In this document: positions 8,875-18,251 of the stretch, in pieces | How positions within the stretch are numbered: position 1 is the first letter of the stretch | Layout: each line of letters begins with the position of its first letter | Assembly: GCA_016000265.1 (NCBI GenBank) | Contig: JAECRL010000010.1 | Coordinates: 1 to 64,000, forward strand | DNA length: 64,000 nt | Reading direction: 5' to 3' | DNA from: Burkholderiales bacterium | GTDB taxonomy: Bacteria; Pseudomonadota; Gammaproteobacteria; Burkholderiales; Burkholderiaceae_C | The notes under the pieces: model-generated | Told to the model about the DNA's origin: nothing | The model's input: the letters and a program-made list of their open reading frames with translations, nothing else | The model's database searches: none | Program-made: the position numbers and the translations under genes

Positions 8875-10317
8875 ATGAAGACCTCGATGAAGCTGACGGC
8901 GGCCGGCGGCGCGCTGGTGTTGGGCGCCACCGCAGCGGTGCCGGCCTGGACCTCTCGGCAGGTGGACGAGCAGTTGCACGCCTGGGCACAGGTCCCGGCG
9001 CACCAAAGCGATGTGCAGTTGCGCAACCTCCAGCACCACGCGGGCTACCTGTCGTCCAGCGGCACGGCGGAGCTGGTCCTGCGCTCACGCTGCAGCACGG
9101 ACGCCGAAGAGCAGGCAGGCATGGTGGTGCAGGTGAGCTACCAGGTCAGCCACCTGCCTCGGCTGGCTGGTGTCAGCGCGTTCGGGTGGCAGGTCAAGCC
9201 GCAGGGCGAAGCGGCGCAGGCCTTCAAGGCCCTCTTCGGCACCGAGAACGCCCTGACCGGACAGGGGCACGTGACCTGGTCTCGCCAGGTCCAATCCGAC
9301 ATCAGCCTGCCAGCCATCTCCCTCGCGCAAGGCGGTGGGTCGATCGAGGCCAGCCCCTCTCGGGGTGCCCTGACGGTCGGGGACAAGCGCGTCGCGTTCT
9401 CCTGGCAAATCGATGACGCGCAGCTGCGCAGCAGCGATGTCGTCGCCAAGCTCGAGGGCATGAACTTCTCGATGGACCTCGACAACTGGCAGCGTGGCAC
9501 GGGCGACGCGGCGTTCAAGGTGCGAAGCATCAGCACCCGCGAGACGACGCTGGAGGGCTTGAGCATCGAGTCGACAACGCTGGAGAAGGACGGGCGACTC
9601 GATTCGGTCATGCGCAACCACCTGGACCGACTCCAGGCCGGCAAGCAGGAGCTCAAGAACCTGGCTTTCGACGTGGCCATGAAAGGCATGCACGCAGACA
9701 GCGTCGAGAAACTCACCCACCTGTTCAGCCAATCTTGCAGCGTCGAGCGCATGACCCAGGCGGAGCGACAAACGATGCGCGACGCGTTTCGAACGCTGCT
9801 GAGCCAAGGCATGAGCCTCCAAATCGAAAAGCTCAAGGGTGAGAGCGCCCAGGGCTCCCTGGAGGGCGATTTCACTGTCTCGCTCAAACCGTCGCAGCAG
9901 GGTGGCACCATCCAGATGGCCGAGTTGCTGACCTCCTCAGGCCGCGTGAACCTGCGAGGCGACCTGGCGTCCCCGGACTTGCGCCAAATGGCCACCGCCA
10001 TGGGCTGGGGTCAGGTCAAGCAAGACAGCCTGGCGTCGTCCTTCCAGTACGAGCGGGGCCAGCTCAAGGTGCTCGATCGGGTCATCGACGCCAGCGCCGT
10101 GCAGAAGATGCTCGCGCTCGCTGACACGGTGATCCTGGCGGTGCTGGAGGACCGCGTCCCCGAGGTGCTGGCTTCCCAGGAAGACAGCGCACCGCAGGAC
10201 GAGGTGGAAGCCGAAGAGGCGATCAGCACCGAGCCGGAAAGCGACGCGTCGGATGAGCCCACCGCCTCAGAGGAGGCGCAGGACAACGCCACCGAGGCGC
10301 CCGATCGCTCCGTCTGA
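8875..10317 (+). CDS. DUF945 (YdgA-like) family protein
   Basis: This 480-aa protein has an N-terminal hydrophobic segment (residues about 7-26), which acts as a membrane anchor or signal. The rest reads as a DUF945/YdgA-type protein: a long beta-rich, mostly soluble region containing paired phrases such as SLEGDFTVSLKPS and a helical segment before an acidic tail. The last 60 residues are very rich in Asp, Glu, Ser and Thr and probably disordered. Function of the family is unknown; E. coli YdgA is an inner-membrane protein. It is preceded by a 141-bp gap containing the upstream terminator and a CACGGAGATG region that may act as ribosome binding site. Confidence 0.7.
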   Translation: MKTSMKLTAAGGALVLGATAAVPAWTSRQVDEQLHAWAQVPAHQSDVQLRNLQHHAGYLSSSGTAELVLRSRCSTDAEEQAGMVVQVSYQVSHLPRLAGVSAFGWQVKPQGEAAQAFKALFGTENALTGQGHVTWSRQVQSDISLPAISLAQGGGSIEASPSRGALTVGDKRVAFSWQIDDAQLRSSDVVAKLEGMNFSMDLDNWQRGTGDAAFKVRSISTRETTLEGLSIESTTLEKDGRLDSVMRNHLDRLQAGKQELKNLAFDVAMKGMHADSVEKLTHLFSQSCSVERMTQAERQTMRDAFRTLLSQGMSLQIEKLKGESAQGSLEGDFTVSLKPSQQGGTIQMAELLTSSGRVNLRGDLASPDLRQMATAMGWGQVKQDSLASSFQYERGQLKVLDRVIDASAVQKMLALADTVILAVLEDRVPEVLASQEDSAPQDEVEAEEAISTEPESDASDEPTASEEAQDNATEAPDRSV

Positions 10318-10395
10318 CGTCCCTCAAGCGGCCCAAGGCAAACCGTCACGCCGCGGTCGCGCGGCTGTCACATCGGCGGCTCAGGATCCGGATTC

Positions 10396-11310
10396 ATGCA
10401 CCGCTGGATCCAGGCCCCCTTGCTGCGCGCCTTGTCCTCCGCCACAACTGGTCAAGGAGGAACGACGCGACTGACGCCCCATGACGACACCGCCGCAAAC
10501 GATGTCATCCGGGTGCGCACCGCGTGGATCTCCGATGTCCACCTGGGCACACCGGGTTGCCAGGCCGATGCGCTGCTGGACTTCTTGCGGCGCGTCGAAT
10601 GCGACACGCTGTTTCTGGTCGGCGACATCATCGACGGCTGGCAACTCAGGCGCTCCTGGTACTGGCCGCAGGCGCACAACGACGTGGTGCAAAAGCTCCT
10701 GCGCAAGGCGCGCAAGGGCACCCGCGTCATCTACGTGCCGGGCAACCACGACGAGTTCGCGCGCAAGTTCCTGGAGCACTCCTTCGGTGGCATCGAGGTG
10801 GCCGAAGAGTGGGTCCACACCACCGCGGACGGGCGCAAGCTCTGGGTCACGCACGGTGACCTGTACGACGGCGTCATCCAGTGCGCGCGCTGGCTGGCCC
10901 TGCTGGGCGACTCGCTCTACGAGTTCACGCTCAAGCTCAACCGCCACCTCAACTCCTGGCGCGCGCGCGCCGGCCTGCCTTACTGGTCGCTCTCGAAGTA
11001 CCTCAAACTCAAGGTCAAGCGGGCCGTGAGCTACGTGGCCGACTTCGAAGCCGCCCTGGCTCGCGAAGCCCGCAAGCGCGGTGTCGACGGCCTGGTCTGC
11101 GGCCACATCCACCATGCCGAAATGCGCGAGGTCGAAGGCATCCTGTACTGCAACGACGGGGACTGGGTGGAGAGCCTCACTGCGCTGGTCGAGCACGCGG
11201 ACGGCACGCTGGCCATCGTCGAGTGGGGCGAGGTGATGGCTGGGCGAGCGAAGCTGACGTCGCCCGAGCCGCTGAGTGCGCCAGCGGCTGCGGCACAATC
11301 CGGCCCCTGA
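10396..11310 (+). CDS. LpxH-like metallophosphoesterase (UDP-2,3-diacylglucosamine diphosphatase family)
   Basis: The calcineurin-like phosphoesterase motifs are all visible: SDVHLG (Asp47, His49), GDIIDGW (76-82), GNHDE (116-120), THGDLYD, and a final CGHIHHAEMR. Proteins of this branch are annotated as LpxH-like; LpxH itself cleaves UDP-2,3-diacylglucosamine to lipid X in lipid A synthesis, but this branch is distinct and its substrate is not proven. The ATG at 10396 gives 304 aa. The first 38 residues are not conserved in character, and a strong AAGGAGG (10454-10460) sits inside this region, which suggests the real start may be downstream (CTG 10471 or GTG 10513). Confidence 0.78.
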   Translation: MHRWIQAPLLRALSSATTGQGGTTRLTPHDDTAANDVIRVRTAWISDVHLGTPGCQADALLDFLRRVECDTLFLVGDIIDGWQLRRSWYWPQAHNDVVQKLLRKARKGTRVIYVPGNHDEFARKFLEHSFGGIEVAEEWVHTTADGRKLWVTHGDLYDGVIQCARWLALLGDSLYEFTLKLNRHLNSWRARAGLPYWSLSKYLKLKVKRAVSYVADFEAALAREARKRGVDGLVCGHIHHAEMREVEGILYCNDGDWVESLTALVEHADGTLAIVEWGEVMAGRAKLTSPEPLSAPAAAAQSGP

Positions 11311-11327
11311 CCAACAGGAGCACGCAC

Positions 11328-11642
11328 ATGGCATTCGCCGACAACCTCAAGGCCCTCCCCGCCGTGGCCCACCTGGCCGCACTGGAGTTGCTGGACGACA
11401 CGGGCACCGTGGTCGCCCGCATCGAAAACAAGCCCGGACAAGCCGGCTCGCTGGCCGTCTACGCCGCGCTGGCCGACAAACACGGCGCCATCAACCCGGC
11501 CGCCGCACAGGAAGGCCTGGACCTCTACGCCGAGCACACCACCGACGCCCAGGCCCACCCCGGCAAGCACCCCAACATCGACCGCCTGATCGAGCTGGTC
11601 AGCAAGGCGCAGACGCTGATCGCGCGCACCGTCGCGGCCTGA
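11328..11642 (+). CDS. DUF2322 family protein
   Basis: This small 104-aa cytoplasmic protein starts at an ATG after CAGGAG. The sequence pattern (FADNLKALPAVAHLAALELLD; PGQAGSLAVYAALA; HPGKHPNIDRL) matches the DUF2322 family as I know it in Beta- and Gammaproteobacteria. No catalytic motif is evident and no function is established. It lies 17 bp downstream of the LpxH-like gene and is followed by a good terminator, so it is probably the last gene of that transcription unit. Confidence 0.75.
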   Translation: MAFADNLKALPAVAHLAALELLDDTGTVVARIENKPGQAGSLAVYAALADKHGAINPAAAQEGLDLYAEHTTDAQAHPGKHPNIDRLIELVSKAQTLIARTVAA

Positions 11643-11703
11643 GGCGCCCTGGCGCAGACTTGATCTGTGCCAAGCCTGCGCGCCCACCGGGCCGTAAGAT
11701 GAA

Positions 11704-11730
11704 AGGGGCACCCTGTGGTGCTCCTTTTTT
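11704..11730 (+). terminator. Rho-independent terminator after the DUF2322 gene
   Basis: Stem ggggcacc / ggtgctcc (one G-T pair) with a CTGT loop, followed by six T residues ending at 11730. It lies 10 bp before the next start codon (11740), so the phosphorylase gene must have either its own promoter upstream of or within this hairpin, or depend on readthrough. Confidence 0.8.
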
Positions 11731-11739
11731 GATTGCCCC

Positions 11740-13323
11740 ATGCAAAACGGCCACGACGCAAACGACGCCCACGACACCCACGACGCACCCGCCCTGCGCC
11801 TCAAGCGGGTGGCCATCGACACCTACCGCGAAAACGTCGCCTACCTGCACCGCGACTGCGCCGTCTACCGAGCCGAGGGCTTCCAGGCGCTGGCCAAGGT
11901 GGAGGTGCGGGCCAACGGGCGACGCATCCTGGCCACGCTCAACGTGGTGGACGACGACTGCATCGTCGGCCCCGACCAGCTCGGCCTCTCGGAGGACGCC
12001 TTCGCGCAAATCAGCGTCCCGGACGGTCACGAGGCCCGCATCAGCCAGGCCGAGCCCGCCGGCTCCATCCCCGCCCTGCACCGCAAGATCGCTGGCGAGC
12101 GATTGAGGCACGAGGACTACCGCGCCATCGTGCGCGACATCGCCGAGCACCGTTACTCCAAGATCGAGCTGACCGCCTTCGTGGTCGCCACCCACCAAAG
12201 CGAGCTCGACCGCGAAGAGGTCTACTACCTCAGCGAGGCCATGACCGCCGTGGGCCGCCGCCTCGACTGGCACGACCACCCGGTGGTCGACAAACACTGC
12301 ATCGGCGGCATCCCCGGCAACCGCACGTCCATGCTGGTGGTGCCCATCGTGGCTGCGCACGGCATGCTGTGCCCCAAGACCTCCTCGCGGGCCATCACCT
12401 CACCCGCTGGCACCGCCGACACCATGGAGGTGCTGGCCAACGTGGAGCCGCCCTTCGAGCGCCTCATGGAGATCGTGCGCGAGCACCACGGCTGCCTGGC
12501 CTGGGGCGGCACCAGCGACCTGTCGCCCGCCGACGACGTCCTGATTTCGGTGGAGCGCCCGCTGTCCATCGACTCTCCCGGCCAGATGGTGGCCTCCATC
12601 CTGTCGAAGAAGGTGGCCGCCGGCTCCACCCACCTGCTGCTCGACATCCCCGTGGGGCCCACCGCCAAGGTGCGCGCCATGCCCGAAGCCCAGCGCCTGC
12701 GCCGCCTCTTCGAGTTCGTCGCGCAGCGCATGGGCCTGACGATCGACGTGGTCATCACCGACGGGCGCCAGCCGGTGGGCGGAGGCATCGGCCCCGTGCT
12801 GGAAGCGCGGGACGTGATGCGCGTGTTGCGCAACGACCCGCGCGCCCCGAACGACCTCAAGCTCAAGTCCCTGCGCCTGGCCGGGCGCATGCTGGAGTTC
12901 GACCCGGACGTGCGCGGCGGAGACGGTTTCGCCATCGCACGCGACATCCTCGAGTCCGGTCGCGCCCTGGAAAAGATGTTGGCCATCATCGAAGCCCAAG
13001 GCGCCAAGGCGTTCGACCCCGATCAACCCCAACTCGCACCGCTGACGCACGAGGCACGGGCCCCGCAAGGCGGCGTCGTGTGCAGCCTGGACAACCTGCA
13101 GCTCGCCCGCATCGCCCGCCTGGCCGGCGCGCCCAAAGTGCAAGGCGCGGGCGTGGACCTGCTGCACAAGCTGGGCAGCCACGTCCAAGCCGGTGACGTG
13201 CTCTACCGCGTGCACGCCGCCTACCCCGCGGACCTGGCCTTCGCGCGCGCGGCCACCGAGCAGGCCCTGGGCCTGAGCCTGGGCAGCGAGGCCGACATCG
13301 CCCCGGCCTGGCTGGAGAGCTGA
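11740..13323 (+). CDS. Thymidine phosphorylase family protein (AMP-phosphorylase-like)
   Basis: This 527-aa nucleoside or nucleotide phosphorylase is larger than classical DeoA (about 440 aa) because of an 80-100-residue N-terminal domain, the architecture of archaeal AMP phosphorylase (TIGR02645 type). Visible motifs are [13 protein letters not shown] (from Lys185), [18 protein letters not shown] and [16 protein letters not shown] phosphorylase makes adenine and ribose-1,5-bisphosphate from AMP and phosphate; thymidine phosphorylase uses thymidine. Which substrate applies cannot be read off, so I withhold deoA. It is followed after 3 bp by a PRPP-synthetase-like gene, clearly one operon. Confidence 0.85.
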   Translation: MQNGHDANDAHDTHDAPALRLKRVAIDTYRENVAYLHRDCAVYRAEGFQALAKVEVRANGRRILATLNVVDDDCIVGPDQLGLSEDAFAQISVPDGHEARISQAEPAGSIPALHRKIAGERLRHEDYRAIVRDIAEHRYSKIELTAFVVATHQSELDREEVYYLSEAMTAVGRRLDWHDHPVVDKHCIGGIPGNRTSMLVVPIVAAHGMLCPKTSSRAITSPAGTADTMEVLANVEPPFERLMEIVREHHGCLAWGGTSDLSPADDVLISVERPLSIDSPGQMVASILSKKVAAGSTHLLLDIPVGPTAKVRAMPEAQRLRRLFEFVAQRMGLTIDVVITDGRQPVGGGIGPVLEARDVMRVLRNDPRAPNDLKLKSLRLAGRMLEFDPDVRGGDGFAIARDILESGRALEKMLAIIEAQGAKAFDPDQPQLAPLTHEARAPQGGVVCSLDNLQLARIARLAGAPKVQGAGVDLLHKLGSHVQAGDVLYRVHAAYPADLAFARAATEQALGLSLGSEADIAPAWLES

Positions 13324-13326
13324 GCC

Positions 13327-14289
13327 ATGACCCCCACGCCCCATGACGCGAACACGCTGCTGCTCCACTTCGAGGACGAGGCCCAACCCGCGCAGGCCCT
13401 CGCGCTGGCCGGTGCCCTGCCACACGCCCTCATCGAGCGGCATCGTTTCCCCGACGAAGAGCTCAAGCTGCGCCTGCCGGTCAACGCGCAAGGCCGCCTG
13501 CCCGACACCCTCGTGCTCTACCGCAGCCTGGACCGCCCCAATCACAAGCTCATCGAACTCATGCTGGCGGCCGAGCAGGCACGGCAACTGGGCGCACGGC
13601 GCATCGTGCTCGTGGCGCCCTACCTGGCCTACATGCGCCAGGACATCGCTTTCCAGCCCGGTGAGGTCGTGAGCCAGCGGGTGGTCGGGCGCTTCCTCGC
13701 AAGCCTGTTCGACGCCGTCATCACCGTCGACCCGCACCTGCACCGCATCGCCTCGTTGCAAGAGGCCATCCCGTTGACGCACGCCATCGCGCTCAGCGGC
13801 GCCCCGATGCTGGCCGACCTGATCGCGCGCCACCACGCCGCCCCCATCCTGATCGGCCCCGACGCCGAATCGGCCCCATGGGTGGCCAGCGCCGCGCGGG
13901 TGCATGGGGTGACGCACAGTGTGTGCACCAAGACCCGCTGGGGAGACCGCCACGTCGAGGTCGCCTTGCCCGCCATCGAGGTGCGCGGGCGCGCGGTGGT
14001 CCTGATCGACGACGTCGCCAGCTCGGGCCACACGCTGGCCGAGGCCGCGAGGTCCCTGCTTGCCGCGGGCGCCGCATCGGTCGACGCCGCCGTGACGCAC
14101 GCCCTGTTCGCCCCAGGCGCGCTGGCGCTGCTGCGGCAAGCGGGCATCCAGCAGGTCTGGAGCACCGATTGCATCGCCCACGAGAGCAACGCCGCCTCGA
14201 TGGCGCCGGTGCTGGCCGCGGCGGTGACCCAGGCGCTGACGCACGCTGCGGTCAGGTGCGCGACCGATCAGAACAGGTCGCGGATGTAG
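13327..14289 (+). CDS. Ribose-phosphate pyrophosphokinase family protein (PRPP synthetase-like)
   Basis: PRPP synthetases transfer pyrophosphate from ATP to ribose-5-phosphate. This 320-aa protein keeps the flexible-loop motif RQDIAFQPGE (104-113), the TVDPHLHR segment (133-140) and a PRPP-binding loop IDDVASSGHT (227-236) that resembles phosphoribosyltransferases more than the DDMVDTAGT loop of housekeeping PrsA. It is therefore probably a paralogue, not the main prs. It is coupled to the phosphorylase gene (TGA, 3 bp, ATG), implying a joint role in nucleotide or ribose-phosphate recycling. Its last 22 bp overlap the convergent DUF6701 gene. Confidence 0.8.
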   Translation: MTPTPHDANTLLLHFEDEAQPAQALALAGALPHALIERHRFPDEELKLRLPVNAQGRLPDTLVLYRSLDRPNHKLIELMLAAEQARQLGARRIVLVAPYLAYMRQDIAFQPGEVVSQRVVGRFLASLFDAVITVDPHLHRIASLQEAIPLTHAIALSGAPMLADLIARHHAAPILIGPDAESAPWVASAARVHGVTHSVCTKTRWGDRHVEVALPAIEVRGRAVVLIDDVASSGHTLAEAARSLLAAGAASVDAAVTHALFAPGALALLRQAGIQQVWSTDCIAHESNAASMAPVLAAAVTQALTHAAVRCATDQNRSRM

Positions 14290-17200
14290 ATGGTCTTGTT
14301 GGTCTCGGGCGCGTAAACCCCGAACGTCGCGCGCGCAGACGGGTCCCGATCGAAGGTCGACGCGGTGCAGTCGGGGGTGCTGCCGTTTTGCGAGCGCAAC
14401 CAAGGCAGGTTGGCGCCGGTGCTGGCGGGGTGGCTGCTGAGGCACGACTGGTCGGTGCTGGTGTTGCCCAGGTTCACCGCGATGTCCACGCTGCCCGTTG
14501 CCGTCGGGCTGGGCGCCGACAGGATCAGGTTGCCGCGCCCCCCGATGAGCGAAACCGACGAAGGCGTGATCGACCAGCCCGTGGCCAACGCGCCCTTGCT
14601 GTCCAGGTAGCGCGCACGCACCACGGCGGTCGATGGCACGCTCGTGCAGTTGTCTTCGCTGTTCTGGATCCAGCCCTTGGGACTCCAGTACTGCGTCTGC
14701 ACCGGCATCTGCAGGTTGGCGCGCTCGGTGCCAAACACGTTCGACAAACGCAGGCGCCCGCTGCGCAGGGCCACGACGCCTTCGGTGTGACCGCTGGAGC
14801 TCACGCCATTGCCCCCACTGCCCTCCGTGGCCCGCACCGTCAGCATCGTCGGAGCGGTCAGCTTGCTGGTGAAGGTGAAGGCGGGCGCGGTCAGGGCGGC
14901 CTCGCCACGCACGAAACTCGACGCCAGCACCGCCTGGGTGCCGTTCCAGCCCCCCGGCACCGTCCCCGTCGCGTCAGACAGGTTCACGGCCTTGGCGAAG
15001 TTCAGCCCGGCCGTGGGGTTGGAGCCGTCGTAGTTCTCCGTCAGGCCCCCGGTGGCGTTGCGCGCCCGGATCATCAGCGGGCTGCCCGGCGTGCCGATCG
15101 GCTGGCCGCTGTAGGTGAAGACGCCGCATGCGTTGGTGGCGCTCACGTCGAAGTGACTGGGGATGAAGGGCCCGAGCGCGCCGGAGCTGCCCGTGCTGCC
15201 GGTGGCGTTCAGCCCGCTGCCGAGGTAGCTGGCCCCCGCGAGCGCCGCCGTCAGGTCGCCCACGCCCACCTCCGTCCACGAGAACTTGGCTGGCAAACTG
15301 GCCGAGGCCGCACCGTTGTTGAACGCCCCCAGGCTGCCCAGGAAGCTGCCGGCAGACGAGCCGCTGAAGGTCGGGCGCGCCTTGTTGAAGCCCACCGTCA
15401 CGCCTGCGGGCGACGGTGACTCCTTGCCAAAATTCGGTGTGCTGACCCCGCTGCTGTTGAGCGCCGTGACGGTGGCGCCGAACGGCGCTGCCGCCACGAT
15501 CACGCCGCTGGGCAGGCCTGAGAAGGCCAGCGAGGCGGGCGCCGCGATGAACGAGTCGGAGCCCGACATCGACAAGCCCGCGTCGCCACCCGACCCCGTG
15601 TAGGACGCCGTCATGCCCACGGCCCCGACGTCGGCGTAGGCGACCCGCGCCGTGGCCACCCCGCTGCCATTGAACTTCATCACGACCCCTCGCCCGCTGG
15701 CATCGCAAGCCGCCGCAGCGCTGTTGCTCGCGTTCAGCGCCGAGTAAGCCCCCAGGGTGGCGTCCGCCACGCGCACCGGCAAGGTCCCGCTGGCGGGGTT
15801 GCTGTACGTGCATTTGAAGTTGATGGTCTTGTCCACGTTCTCGAAAGCGGGCGTGCACACCGTCGCGTTGTCGGACGAGCGCACCGCGCTCACCGTCAGC
15901 GTTTGAATGGCGTCAGAAGCGTGGTTGGGCACGTCGAACAGCAGGCCCGTTGCGGCCACATCGAACGCGCAGCTGTTGCCCGCGGCCGCCGGCACGCCCA
16001 TGCCGCAGTAGGGCAGCGTGCCCGCCGAAGGCGTGGCCGACAGGCCCGTCAGGCTGGCCGTCACCGTGCTCACCGTGGTGACCTGCGCCGAGACGGAGGC
16101 GATGCCCGTGGCGCTGCCCGCCGGGATGGAAAACGACACGCTCTGGTTCACCGAAGGCGAGCCCGTCAACTGCAGGTTGCCACTGATGCCGCCGGCGTAA
16201 GGCGTGGAGCAATCGGCGTTGGCGCAGGCCTTGACGGTGAAGGTTTTGGGCGAACAGGTGACCGCGTTGTTGCTGCTGGACGTCACCTCGATGTGGTGCG
16301 GCACGGTGGTGCAGGTCGGCGACTCCGCGGCCAGCGACGCGACGTTCGATGCGCTCAGCTCCGCATCGAAGATCTTGATCTGGTCCATGTAGCCGTTCGC
16401 GGAGTTCACCTCCACCGATTCGCCGCTGCGGTTGTCCCCGAAATACAGCGTGTTGATCGCGCTGGCGATGGCGTTGCTGGGGACGCTGTAGTTCTGCTCG
16501 TCTTGCTGAGCGCCGTTGACATACAGCCGCAATCGCGTGCTGCCCCCTGAGGCCTGCCAGGTGATGGCGATGTGGGCCCAGGTGTCGTCGCTGAAGGCAT
16601 TGAGCTTGTCGACGTCGCGCACGGTGCCACCGCCATCGGTGACGTGAAAGTTCAGGTCGACCCCGCTGTCCTTGTCATCGCGGTAGAGGTAGAACCTGCC
16701 GGACGTGCTGGAAGTGGCGTCGAACAACATGCGGTGTTCCAGCCCCGAGGTGATGGACTTGTACCAAAACGCCACCGTGCCCGAGTTGCCGATGGTGTTG
16801 ACGTCCAGCCCCGTGTCGAAGGCCGCCACGCTGGCGTCGAGGTTCTTGCCGACCAGGATGCCGCGGCAGATCTTGCCATCGGGTGTGGAGGTCGTGGCGC
16901 CCACCATGCGCCCGTGGTTGCCGTTGCCGGAGGCATCGGCCGCCTCCCCGCTCGATCCGTTGTAGCTGGTCTCTTCGAAGCGGTACTCCGCCATCAACGC
17001 GCTTTGAGGGTAGGTGCATGCCGCGGGCTTGGGCGAGCCGGCGATGCAGGTGTTGCCGCAGGTGCTGCCGGAGCCGCAACACGCACCGCCCACGGACGTC
17101 GCAGACGGCAGGACGATCGAGGCCGAGTCGTTGGAGCGAACGCACTTGTTCACCGTGCTGCCCGAGCCGAGGTAGACCGTTGACTTGGCCGTCACGTTGC

Positions 17201-18128
17201 CCGCCACCGCGCTGTTGGTCGTCATGCTGACGTAGCTCTGCGCCTTGATCGAGCCCCCGATCGAGGCGTTCGAGTGGATGTCCACGTACGTGCCGCCGGC
17301 GAAGAGCGAGCCCCCCACGCGCACCGCCAGGCCGGTGTCGATGTAGGACGTGACCGCGGTGATCGAGCCCGCCACGAAGCTGTAGGAGCCCGTGTCCACG
17401 TAGGTCTGGGAGTAGATGGAGCCGTTGACGTTGGCGTTGCCGCCGAGGCTCACGTAGGTCGACGTCGACGTGATCGAGCCACCGAAGGTGTTGTAGCCCG
17501 CCGCCGACACCAGGTAGCCCACCGTGTTGCCGTTGACGCCGTTGTGGGCGTTGAGGGTGACGGTGCCGCCCGAATTGATGCTGCCCACCGTCGTGCGGGT
17601 GGTGGCCGTGCCGGTCAGGAGGGTGATGGCCCCGGTGGTCGTGGTCAACGCCCCCACCACCGTGGTGCCGGCCCCCAAGGAGATGTAGCCGGTCGTCGTG
17701 CTGATGTTGCCGCCGTAGCTGACAGCCCCCGTGCTGGAGACGTTGCCCGCGGTGACATCGGCCTTGATGTTGGCCCCGGCAGAGACCGTCAACATGCCGG
17801 TGACCACGATGGACAGGTCAGACGCCGATCCGGCGACGTTGACCTGTGCATTGCTGGCGTTCAACGAGGTGAACGTGATCGTGGCTGGCTTGGGGGTGCC
17901 GATCGCGATCGTGTCCCCGCTGGACAGGATCAGGGCGCCACAGTTGTAGCTGCCCGAGCCCCCCGTGCAGCCCAGGGGCAGGTTGCCCGGGAAAACGTAA
18001 TTGGCCGCGCTGGCTGGCAGCGCCCAAACCATCGACGCGGCCACGATCAGGCCGAGCAAGGCCACGCGGTGCAAGCAGGTGCGGCCCGCGCCCTTCAACG
18101 CAGCAGAGAAATGATCGAACAGCTTCAT
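14268..18128 (-). CDS. Large secreted MshQ/DUF6701 protein with beta-helix-like repeats and a LamG domain
   Basis: This 1286-aa protein starts with a long signal peptide (hydrophobic core VALLGLIVAASMVWALPA, cleavage near ASA at about 42). Residues about 45-340 form a Gly/Ser/Thr-rich repeat region with a roughly 23-residue period (G-S-I ... Y-V ... pattern), likely a beta-helix. A Cys-rich linker (CCGSGSTCGNTC) leads to a LamG/concanavalin-like domain (about 385-590, TVAFWYK ... WAHIAITWQ). The remainder matches DUF6701, the C-terminal part of MSHA biogenesis protein MshQ, ending in YIRDLF. It is probably surface-exposed. Start: an in-frame TTG at 18149 is an alternative to the ATG used here. 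No pilus genes are adjacent. Confidence 0.82.
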   Translation of the reverse strand: MKLFDHFSAALKGAGRTCLHRVALLGLIVAASMVWALPASAANYVFPGNLPLGCTGGSGSYNCGALILSSGDTIAIGTPKPATITFTSLNASNAQVNVAGSASDLSIVVTGMLTVSAGANIKADVTAGNVSSTGAVSYGGNISTTTGYISLGAGTTVVGALTTTTGAITLLTGTATTRTTVGSINSGGTVTLNAHNGVNGNTVGYLVSAAGYNTFGGSITSTSTYVSLGGNANVNGSIYSQTYVDTGSYSFVAGSITAVTSYIDTGLAVRVGGSLFAGGTYVDIHSNASIGGSIKAQSYVSMTTNSAVAGNVTAKSTVYLGSGSTVNKCVRSNDSASIVLPSATSVGGACCGSGSTCGNTCIAGSPKPAACTYPQSALMAEYRFEETSYNGSSGEAADASGNGNHGRMVGATTSTPDGKICRGILVGKNLDASVAAFDTGLDVNTIGNSGTVAFWYKSITSGLEHRMLFDATSSTSGRFYLYRDDKDSGVDLNFHVTDGGGTVRDVDKLNAFSDDTWAHIAITWQASGGSTRLRLYVNGAQQDEQNYSVPSNAIASAINTLYFGDNRSGESVEVNSANGYMDQIKIFDAELSASNVASLAAESPTCTTVPHHIEVTSSSNNAVTCSPKTFTVKACANADCSTPYAGGISGNLQLTGSPSVNQSVSFSIPAGSATGIASVSAQVTTVSTVTASLTGLSATPSAGTLPYCGMGVPAAAGNSCAFDVAATGLLFDVPNHASDAIQTLTVSAVRSSDNATVCTPAFENVDKTINFKCTYSNPASGTLPVRVADATLGAYSALNASNSAAAACDASGRGVVMKFNGSGVATARVAYADVGAVGMTASYTGSGGDAGLSMSGSDSFIAAPASLAFSGLPSGVIVAAAPFGATVTALNSSGVSTPNFGKESPSPAGVTVGFNKARPTFSGSSAGSFLGSLGAFNNGAASASLPAKFSWTEVGVGDLTAALAGASYLGSGLNATGSTGSSGALGPFIPSHFDVSATNACGVFTYSGQPIGTPGSPLMIRARNATGGLTENYDGSNPTAGLNFAKAVNLSDATGTVPGGWNGTQAVLASSFVRGEAALTAPAFTFTSKLTAPTMLTVRATEGSGGNGVSSSGHTEGVVALRSGRLRLSNVFGTERANLQMPVQTQYWSPKGWIQNSEDNCTSVPSTAVVRARYLDSKGALATGWSITPSSVSLIGGRGNLILSAPSPTATGSVDIAVNLGNTSTDQSCLSSHPASTGANLPWLRSQNGSTPDCTASTFDRDPSARATFGVYAPETNKTIYIRDLF

Positions 18129-18231
18129 TTCCCTGCGATTGAACCTCAAGCGGGCTCTCGCAGCCGAGAGGCGGGGACCAAATCGCGCCGACCAGCGTGG
18201 TTACTCCACGAAAGTGAGCACGTTTTCACGA

Positions 18232-18251
18232 CAGGCGCAGGCCTGCGCCTG
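18232..18251. repeat. 20-bp perfect palindrome between purL and the MshQ-like gene
   Basis: The sequence caggcgcaggcctgcgcctg equals its own reverse complement. It begins 13 bp after the purL stop codon (reading on the minus strand) and could fold as a transcript hairpin, but no T run follows, so an intrinsic terminator is not well supported. A second hairpin (ctctcg/cgagag) lies at about 18155-18170, just upstream of the MshQ-like start. Confidence 0.6.

Noticed and set aside
11740..13323. Naming this gene deoA
   Set aside because: The added N-terminal domain and motif context fit the AMP-phosphorylase-like branch, so thymidine specificity should not be assumed.
12400..14445. A 681-codon open frame antisense to the phosphorylase and PRPP-synthetase-like genes
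   Set aside because: No motif or domain; the plus-strand genes are clear. GC-driven artefact.
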